DNA from: a virus | Virus record (IMG/VR): IMGVR_UViG_3300025120_009293 | Span: 1 to 28,069 of that record | Length of the DNA: 28,069 nt | Reading direction: 5' to 3' (one strand) | Shown here: positions 23,190 through 28,069 of the stretch, in pieces | How positions within the stretch are numbered: position 1 is the stretch's first letter | How the letters are laid out: each line of letters starts with the position of its first letter | Notes under the pieces: model-generated | Told to the model about the DNA's origin: nothing | The model's database searches: none | What the model saw: only the letters and a program-made list of their open reading frames with translations | Made by a program: the position numbers and the translations under genes

Positions 23190-23956
23190 GAATTATAGCA
23201 GGACCGTGTCAACACGAAACAATTGAACAAAGTTTAGAAATTGCAATGGAATGTAAACATGTATGCGACCTATATGGAATTGAATACATATTCAAAGCAA
23301 GTTTTGATAAAGCAAATAGAAGTAGTATGCAAGGGCAAAGAGGTCTTGGACTAATGCCTACATTACATGCGTTTGCCGATTTAAAATCAGAAATAAAAGA
23401 TTTAAAAATTTTAACAGACGTTCACACAGTAGAGCAAGTGCGAGAGCTTGCTGATAGTCCGTTGATTGATGTTTTACAAATACCTGCATTCTTATGTAGG
23501 CAAACTGATCTAGTGCAAGCTGCTTGTGCTACAGACAAGATTGTAAATATTAAAAAAGGACAGTTCTTAGCACCTTGGGATATGAAAGGTATACTGTCAA
23601 AGACAGATAAAGCTAAAGAAGTTTGGATAACAGAGAGAGGAACAAGTTTTGGATACAATACTCTTGTTGTTGATTTTACCGGTTTGGATTACATGCTTAA
23701 TAATTATGATACCCCTGTGGTTCTTGATGCCACCCACTCAGTACAGAAACCAGGCGGCAATGGAGATAGTAGCGGCGGCAATAGGGATTACGTTCCTGGC
23801 TTATGTCGTGCAGGTAGTGCTTTGGGTATTACAAATTTCTTTATAGAAGTACATGCTGATCCTGATATAGCACCTAGTGATGGTCCTAACATGCTACGCT
23901 TGAAAGATTTTGAAAGGGTTGTTGATGACATCGTCCGCTATTCTTATACCAGCTAG
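23186..23956 (+). CDS. kdsA: 3-deoxy-D-manno-octulosonate-8-phosphate synthase
   Basis: KdsA condenses phosphoenolpyruvate with arabinose-5-phosphate to Kdo-8-phosphate, the first committed step to the LPS sugar Kdo. The 256-aa product has the family blocks FKASFDKANRSS (36-47), LTDVHTVEQV, LQIPAFLCRQTDLV (97-110), NIKKGQFLAPWDM (121-133), ERGTSFGYNTLVVDF and DATHSVQKPGG (181-191). C8 (in AGPC), H184, E221 and D232 fit the four ligands of the metal-dependent class, whereas E. coli KdsA has Asn at the Cys position. It is about 25 residues shorter than usual, mostly at the N-terminus. It overlaps kdsB by 32 nt. Confidence 0.95.
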   Translation: MRIIAGPCQHETIEQSLEIAMECKHVCDLYGIEYIFKASFDKANRSSMQGQRGLGLMPTLHAFADLKSEIKDLKILTDVHTVEQVRELADSPLIDVLQIPAFLCRQTDLVQAACATDKIVNIKKGQFLAPWDMKGILSKTDKAKEVWITERGTSFGYNTLVVDFTGLDYMLNNYDTPVVLDATHSVQKPGGNGDSSGGNRDYVPGLCRAGSALGITNFFIEVHADPDIAPSDGPNMLRLKDFERVVDDIVRYSYTS

Positions 23957-24608
23957 ATACGGTAGTACACGCTACCCTGGAAAGCCGTTGGTTAACTTAG
24001 ATGGCGTTCCTATGATAAAACGTGTGTATGACGCTTGTATTGCGTCTAAGACACCAACATATGTACTAACTGATGATGTACGTATTGCTAGTATATTTCA
24101 AAATACAAGTGTTATTATAGAAGACACAGACTATATAAACGGCACTGAAAGATGTGCTGGCGCTAGTAAATTAGACTACATGCAGAAGTACGATAAGTTT
24201 ATTAATGTACAAGGCGATATGCCTGATATAACTACTGAGATGATTGAAACTTGTGTTGGATTATTAGATGAATATCCTGTTTCAACAGTGTATACTGAGA
24301 TGCCTGAAGAAATGCAAAATGATCCTAACTCAGTTAAAATGGTACGTGCAGGCAATAGTGCGTTATGGTTTGGTAGAGGTATGACAGGTTATGGTGATTG
24401 GCACTTGGGTGTATATGGATATACTCGTGATGCATTACAGTCATATATAACATTACCGCAAGAACGTGAAGAAAAGATTGAGCAACTAGAACAACTACGA
24501 TGGCTAAAAAGTGGTTGCAAAATAGGTTGTTCTAGTGTATACTTTAATGGTATAGAAATAAATGCACCACAGGACGTAATAGAATGGCACAACAAACACT
24601 CCCTATAA
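23925..24608 (+). CDS. kdsB: CMP-Kdo synthetase (3-deoxy-manno-octulosonate cytidylyltransferase)
   Basis: KdsB activates Kdo with CTP to CMP-Kdo for transfer to lipid A or capsule. The 227-aa product starts at ATG 23925 behind AAAGGG. Signatures are LIPARYGSTRYPGKPLV (7-23), NGTERCAGA (72-80), FINVQGDMPDI (92-102) and HLGVYGYTRDAL. The usual QGDEP reads QGDMP here, so the Glu after the conserved Asp is replaced. It is about 20 residues shorter than typical bacterial KdsB. The Kdo-8-phosphate phosphatase (KdsC) that should act between KdsA and KdsB is not in this window and may come from the host. Confidence 0.93.
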   Translation: MTSSAILIPARYGSTRYPGKPLVNLDGVPMIKRVYDACIASKTPTYVLTDDVRIASIFQNTSVIIEDTDYINGTERCAGASKLDYMQKYDKFINVQGDMPDITTEMIETCVGLLDEYPVSTVYTEMPEEMQNDPNSVKMVRAGNSALWFGRGMTGYGDWHLGVYGYTRDALQSYITLPQEREEKIEQLEQLRWLKSGCKIGCSSVYFNGIEINAPQDVIEWHNKHSL

Positions 24609-25039
24609 AAGATATACTAGCCGCTATTGATATGGGCGCAAAAAGTATATGGGACGAAATAACTGATGACGAACGTAAGCAAATTAATTTTTGGTTGTTA
24701 AATAGATATGCAAGTAATGTTGGCGGATCTAGAGATGCACAAGAACTTGCTGTGTTTAAGACAAACGAATATTATAACAAAAACTGGAATGTACTAGGAG
24801 CCAAACATCCTAAATTACAATGGCAGTTGTTATGTCAATCAGGAAACACAGGTAAAATAGAATGGCACAAGTGGCAAGGTTTTAAAAAGAAAACAACAAA
24901 CAATAATGGTATAAAATTATTGCTACAAGTGTATCCTAATATGAAAATGGACGAGGTAGAATTACTTGCTAGAACATCTACAAAAAAAGAACTCAAACAA
25001 TTGGCTGAAGAACATGGTATCGAAAACGCCAAGCTCTAA
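24584..25039 (+). CDS. Conserved phage protein, possible distant gp62 clamp-loader relative
   Basis: The 151-aa product overlaps kdsB by 25 nt. It contains FWLLNRYASNVGG (near 36-48), KTNEYYNKNW, KHPKLQWQLL and HKWQGFKKK, ending in a helix (TSTKKELKQLAEEHG). The order NR..S, NE, LQ..LL, W.KW resembles the pattern I associate with the small clamp-loader subunit gp62 of marine T4-like phages, but I cannot verify this and no gp44 is nearby. Treat as unknown with that suggestion. Confidence 0.72.
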   Translation: MAQQTLPIKDILAAIDMGAKSIWDEITDDERKQINFWLLNRYASNVGGSRDAQELAVFKTNEYYNKNWNVLGAKHPKLQWQLLCQSGNTGKIEWHKWQGFKKKTTNNNGIKLLLQVYPNMKMDEVELLARTSTKKELKQLAEEHGIENAKL

Positions 25040-25715
25040 ACCATATGTTTGCAAGTATTGCAATGTTGGTTATACAAAAGAAAAAACTCTTGCGGTTCAC
25101 ATGTGCGAGAAAAAACGTAGAGCTTTACAAAAAGATGAACGTCGAGTGCGATATGGATATTATGCATTTCAAAGATTTTATGAACTCTCTATGAATACTA
25201 AGAATACAAAAACATATGAAGAATTTTGTAATAGTCCTTACTATAATGCCTTTGTAAAGTTTGGTAGTTTTATAAGCAATGTAAAACCATTATACCCAGA
25301 AAAATATATAGACTATGTTGTAAGATCTGGTGTTAAACTTGATCACTGGTGTAGAGATGAAATGTATGAAAAGTATGCAATTGAACTTATACAAAAAGAA
25401 GGAGTTGAAACAGCATTGGAACGTAGTGTAATGACTATGATGGAATGGGCTGATGAGAATACTCCTGCACCTTGGAATCATTACTTTGAACATGTAAGTT
25501 TGAATAGAGCAGTATGGCATATTAAAGATGGTAAGATAAGTCCTTGGTTATTACTAAATTGTAATAGTGGTAAGAATATGTTAAGTAAATTTAATGACGA
25601 ACAACTAGCAATGATATTTCATATAGTTAATCCATCACATTGGGCAATCAGATTTAAAAGACAATCTACAGATGTAGATCTTGTTAAAGAGGTTGTAAAG
25701 GAAAGTAATTTATGA
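25014..25715 (+). CDS. Zinc-finger-containing conserved phage protein
   Basis: From ATG 25014 the protein has 233 residues. An N-terminal zinc-finger-like motif, YVCKYCNVGYTKEKTLAVHMC, gives C13, C16, H29 and C31 in the pattern C-x2-C-x12-H-x-C. A Lys/Arg-rich stretch (KKRRALQKDERRVR) follows, then a helical domain with NSPYYNAFVKFGSFI and KLDHWCRDEMYEKY. Similar proteins are, as far as I recall, widespread in marine T4-like phages. Nucleic-acid binding is likely from the finger plus basic stretch; a role in transcription or replication is a guess. It overlaps the previous gene by 26 nt and the next by 4 nt. Confidence 0.82.
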   Translation: MVSKTPSSKPYVCKYCNVGYTKEKTLAVHMCEKKRRALQKDERRVRYGYYAFQRFYELSMNTKNTKTYEEFCNSPYYNAFVKFGSFISNVKPLYPEKYIDYVVRSGVKLDHWCRDEMYEKYAIELIQKEGVETALERSVMTMMEWADENTPAPWNHYFEHVSLNRAVWHIKDGKISPWLLLNCNSGKNMLSKFNDEQLAMIFHIVNPSHWAIRFKRQSTDVDLVKEVVKESNL

Positions 25716-26302
25716 AACACACTAAAATAACAGACTTTATATATAATTTTGAAAATGTATTACGCAGAGATACATTTTTTACACTGAGTGAATTGCTAAC
25801 GAACGCAGAAGGATACCATGTAAGTGATGTACGTCCTGGCAATAGCAAGATGACTGTAAAAAATGAATTAGTGTTTGGACTGTTAGCACACATGAGAGAA
25901 AAAGTATTTGAACAAATACCTGAGCTACAACAAGAAGGCTTCGGCTGGCAGACACTAGACTTTCAATGGTGTAACGCATTGGCAAAAGGTCCAGTTAATG
26001 AAGCACATTGGCATACTGACGGTAAGCCTACTGAACTTATGATTGTGTTTTATTTTCATCATACATGGAGAGAAGATTGGAATGGTTGTTTACAATTTGA
26101 CAACACTGACATTATACCTAAACCTAATAGTTGTGTTGTTTTTCCTGCAAACATTCATCATAGAATACAGCCGTCAACATTAGATGCAAAAAGTTGGAGG
26201 TATAGTGTAACGTTTCCTACAACAGTTACTGAACAACCTTGGAAAATTGATTGCAATAAAATTAACAAAAAACTAAGCGAACTACCATATGCCAGATATT
26301 GA
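25712..26302 (+). CDS. 2OG-Fe(II) oxygenase-like protein
   Basis: The 196-aa product has the double-stranded beta-helix iron site of 2-oxoglutarate dioxygenases: HWHTD (H101, D103), a distal His in FPANIHHRI (H149 or H150) and R163 in SWRYSVTF for 2-oxoglutarate. Between them lie IVFYFHHTWREDWNGCLQF and PKPNSCVVF, the usual strands. The substrate is unknown; P4H-type hydroxylases and sugar or base hydroxylases are options. The start is in an ATGA overlap with the zinc-finger gene and the end overlaps the next gene by 14 nt. Confidence 0.88.
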   Translation: MKHTKITDFIYNFENVLRRDTFFTLSELLTNAEGYHVSDVRPGNSKMTVKNELVFGLLAHMREKVFEQIPELQQEGFGWQTLDFQWCNALAKGPVNEAHWHTDGKPTELMIVFYFHHTWREDWNGCLQFDNTDIIPKPNSCVVFPANIHHRIQPSTLDAKSWRYSVTFPTTVTEQPWKIDCNKINKKLSELPYARY

Positions 26303-26849
26303 TATAGATTTTGCAAATAGAGATATTATTCTAAACGAAGTAAAACATCGTGTGGCAAAATTAGATACAGGTAAAAAACATAACACAGGTGTGTACGCAA
26401 CAGAAATTCCGCACAATCCTGTAGACAACATAAGTACTATTGAACACAAGACCGCAGAAGAACGCGGCTATTTCAAACTAGACTTTTTAAACGTAAGCAT
26501 CTATAAAGATGTAAACAACGAGCAACATTTAACAGAATTAATGGAAAGGAAACCACTATGGGAACTATTGGAACACAAAGACTTCTCAGACAAAGTATTT
26601 CATCTAAACGGGCACAACGAACTGTTGAAGCAATTGAAACCGTCATCGGTAGAACAATTAGCAGCAACACTAGCAATTATCCGACCAGCCAAAAGACATT
26701 TAGTAGACAAAGACTGGCAAACAATAATGAACGAAGTATGGTTAAGACCAACAAACGGTGAATACTTTTTTAAGAAGGCACACGCATTTGCTTATGCTTT
26801 ATCCGTAGTAGTACATATAAACTTATTGTGTGAAAAATTTAAGTCTTAG
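26289..26849 (+). CDS. Miniature DnaE-like (PolIII alpha) protein
   Basis: The 186-aa protein carries short motifs of bacterial C-family DNA polymerases in their native order: PDIDIDF (2-8) like the catalytic PDxDxDF loop; HNTGVY (31-36) like the HxxGV element; GYFKLDFLNVSIY (60-72) like KxDFLGL, with D65 at the third catalytic Asp; PSSVEQLAATLAIIRP (118-133) like PxSFxDLxAxxALxRPG; and FKKAHAFAYA (161-170) like FNKSHAxAYA. Full DnaE is about 1,150 aa, so PHP, most of the fingers, beta-binding and OB parts are absent. It may be a minimal palm-derived protein with a non-polymerase role, or a subunit. It overlaps the upstream gene by 14 nt and the convergent gene by 11 bp. Confidence 0.82.
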   Translation: MPDIDIDFANRDIILNEVKHRVAKLDTGKKHNTGVYATEIPHNPVDNISTIEHKTAEERGYFKLDFLNVSIYKDVNNEQHLTELMERKPLWELLEHKDFSDKVFHLNGHNELLKQLKPSSVEQLAATLAIIRPAKRHLVDKDWQTIMNEVWLRPTNGEYFFKKAHAFAYALSVVVHINLLCEKFKS

Positions 26850-27213
26850 GTGGTTTTCTAACTAACTGTACATTCTTACGTTTAACTCTTCTAATAGCTA
26901 AATTAGAAATATTTACAGTAGGTCCTATTGTAATTTTTACATCTTTACTATTCATAGTCATCATTGCATAGTTAAGTCCTGATATTTCTCTACGTAGAAA
27001 TATATTAATAGGAATCATTCTATTTGATTCCCACCACCATGCATCACCTAATTCAAGTAATTTCTTTTTGCTTTCTTCTGATCTAAGTGCAGTATACACA
27101 TACATTGATGTAATATACTGATCTTGGTTGGCAATTATACCAACATATTCGTTACCACCATATGTAACGACACTAATAAAGGGATAATTTTTTTCAATAT
27201 CTTTTAATAACAT
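26839..27213 (-). CDS. Conserved phage protein of unknown function
   Basis: The start is placed at ATG 27213 (MLLKDIEKNYPFISV, 124 aa); an upstream in-frame ATG at 27372 would run into the divergent gene. The protein has a beta-rich first half (VVTYGGNEYVGIIANQDQYITS) and a WWWESNRMIPINIFLRREI block in the middle, with a basic tail (RRVKRKNVQLVRKPPKT). The short beta-rich layout with an early EYVGII segment suggests a small barrel; a resemblance to Sm-like or other RNA-binding folds is possible but weak. It diverges from the virion gene and converges with the DnaE-like gene. Confidence 0.78.
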   Translation of the reverse strand: MLLKDIEKNYPFISVVTYGGNEYVGIIANQDQYITSMYVYTALRSEESKKKLLELGDAWWWESNRMIPINIFLRREISGLNYAMMTMNSKDVKITIGPTVNISNLAIRRVKRKNVQLVRKPPKT

Positions 27214-27231
27214 AAATTCTCTAATAAGACT

Positions 27232-27239
27232 AATAAATA
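27232..27239 (+). promoter_or_regulatory. T4-type late promoter (AATAAATA)
   Basis: AATAAATA ends 5 nt before ATG 27245, the same spacing as at the terminase and the 2508 gene, and no Shine-Dalgarno is present. Confidence 0.6.
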
Positions 27240-27244
27240 CAAGT

Positions 27245-28036
27245 ATGCAGCTAACACCTAGATATTTAGTCACAAACAGAATTAACGTCCTCGCTAATGA
27301 AGCAGGACACATAACGGAGTATAGACCAATGTACCAGAGACATTTACAAGTATATAGAGGTATTGATAACAAAGTACAATTTAGATTATTAAATGCCGAT
27401 CAAAGACCAATTAGTACAAACGATAAAACACCTGTATTTGTAGCATTTGACGAAGCAGATACAATGCTATTTGAAAGCGACTGCACAGTATCAGATGATG
27501 GTAGTAGTACAACAAGAGGTCTGTTTGAATTTACAATTACTGAATCTTCGCTACGTAGTGTTAAATCTCAATATTTAAAGTATCACATATATTTAAAAGA
27601 TACTACTACTAATGATAAAGAAATAACATACAGCAATACTGGGTTTGGTAATGATGGTGTTATGTTTGTTAGTACTGAAATGTATCCTGGACCAAAACTA
27701 AGTATAAGTGTTCCTGCATTTTATGAATCAGGAGATGTTGCTGGTGAATATATAACAGGTGGGATAGTTGCAGAACCTGCTAAGAACGGTAATGAAGCAT
27801 TACATACTGCTTCAATTTACACTACTGAATTTGTTGGCGATGTAGTTATACAAGGCACACTCACTAACCAACTAGACGGTATGGCTGAGAATTGGGCTGA
27901 TATAACAACTATAACGTTTGACGGAACTGAAACAGAACCTGTACCAAGTAATTTTACAGGTGTGTTTAACTTTTTACGTTTTAAAACAACAACAGTACCT
28001 ACAGACAAAATAACAAAAATATTGGTAAGAAACTAG
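27245..28036 (+). CDS. Putative virion or baseplate-type structural protein
   Basis: The 263-aa product is beta-rich and Thr/Ser/Asp-rich without hydrophobic segments. Its first domain (HLQVYRGIDNKVQFRLLNAD, then TPVFVAFDEADTMLFESDC) looks like the N-terminal immunoglobulin-like domain of baseplate upper proteins. A second beta domain follows, with ISVPAFYESGDVAGEYITGG and NFLRFKTTTVPTD near the end. A late-type promoter 5 nt before its ATG supports a structural role. Exact part unknown. Confidence 0.78.
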   Translation: MQLTPRYLVTNRINVLANEAGHITEYRPMYQRHLQVYRGIDNKVQFRLLNADQRPISTNDKTPVFVAFDEADTMLFESDCTVSDDGSSTTRGLFEFTITESSLRSVKSQYLKYHIYLKDTTTNDKEITYSNTGFGNDGVMFVSTEMYPGPKLSISVPAFYESGDVAGEYITGGIVAEPAKNGNEALHTASIYTTEFVGDVVIQGTLTNQLDGMAENWADITTITFDGTETEPVPSNFTGVFNFLRFKTTTVPTDKITKILVRN

Positions 28037-28065
28037 TTGACTTTCTAGTCATTTGAACGTATACT
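28037..28065 (+). promoter_or_regulatory. Sigma70-type promoter at the window end
   Basis: TTGACT (28037-28042), a 17-bp spacer and TATACT (28060-28065) lie right after the stop of the last gene. The expected start is near 28072, outside the window, so it drives the next gene. A short hairpin (ACTAG 28032-28036 with CTAGT 28045-28049) overlaps the -35 region. Confidence 0.7.
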
Positions 28066-28069
28066 ATAT

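Noticed and set aside
24584-25039. Firm assignment as clamp-loader subunit gp62
   Set aside because: The resemblance is limited to the order of a few short blocks recalled from memory and no gp44 is adjacent, so it is given only as a suggestion.
27214-27372. N-terminal extension of the last minus-strand gene
   Set aside because: It would run across the divergent late-type promoter and into the start of the structural gene; ATG 27213 gives a sensible soluble protein.
1-28069. tRNA genes, CRISPR arrays, insertion sequences, integrase or attachment sites
   Set aside because: There is no intergenic space longer than about 140 nt, no cloverleaf, no spaced repeats, and no transposase or integrase motif.

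Overview
The window is a gene-dense, AT-rich piece of a T4-like myovirus genome, most likely a marine phage of a Gram-negative bacterium. T4-type core genes recognised directly are the large terminase (gp17), the ssDNA-binding protein gp32, UvsX, UvsY and UvsW. Genes abut or overlap by 1 to 45 bases, and intergenic space holds promoters or hairpins only. No tRNA, rRNA, CRISPR array, transposon or homing endonuclease was seen. The Gram-negative host is inferred from Kdo (LPS sugar) genes and sigma70-type promoters; a low-GC marine host such as the Pelagibacterales is possible but not shown.

Layout. 1-4514: virion and packaging block (a 5'-truncated putative structural gene, terminase large subunit, and a 668-aa putative structural protein with Cys clusters and a calcium-loop-like motif). 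4515-8185: replication and recombination block driven by a consensus sigma70 promoter (gp32, uvsX, a small acidic protein, uvsY), followed by a small membrane protein and a SufE-like sulfur-acceptor protein. 8182-17150: a roughly 9-kb glycan island. Its minus-strand operon encodes a hexapeptide acyltransferase, a methyltransferase, a Gfo/Idh/MocA sugar dehydrogenase, a PLP sugar aminotransferase and a putative glycosyltransferase. Plus-strand genes encode a nucleotidyltransferase-cupin fusion and three proteins sharing one polysaccharide-transferase-like domain, with a reverse-strand GT-A glycosyltransferase between them. 17165-19842: UvsW helicase and an upstream partner. 19846-26849: a long plus-strand run of small and metabolic genes: two conserved unknowns, a cupin, a YhhQ-type queuosine-precursor transporter, a methyltransferase, two small Cys-containing proteins, a phosphoribosyltransferase, KdsA, KdsB, a possible clamp-loader-like protein, a zinc-finger protein, a 2OG-Fe(II) oxygenase and a 186-aa protein carrying the DnaE active-site motifs in order. 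26839-28036: a minus-strand unknown and a plus-strand putative virion protein.

How the genes may work together (inference). The acyltransferase, dehydrogenase and aminotransferase match the WbpD, WbpB and WbpE steps that turn a UDP-sugar acid into a 3-acetamido sugar. KdsA and KdsB would make CMP-Kdo, and the glycosyltransferases could put such sugars onto the host envelope or the virion.

Expression. Five strand-leading genes without a Shine-Dalgarno have a TATAAATA-like (T4 late-type) octamer ending 4-5 nt before the start codon. That spacing would put the transcription start on or next to the ATG. A sigma70 promoter upstream of the UvsW partner has the same geometry. This phage may therefore make leaderless mRNAs for many strand-leading genes, whereas gp32 has a leader of about 60 nt and a strong Shine-Dalgarno.
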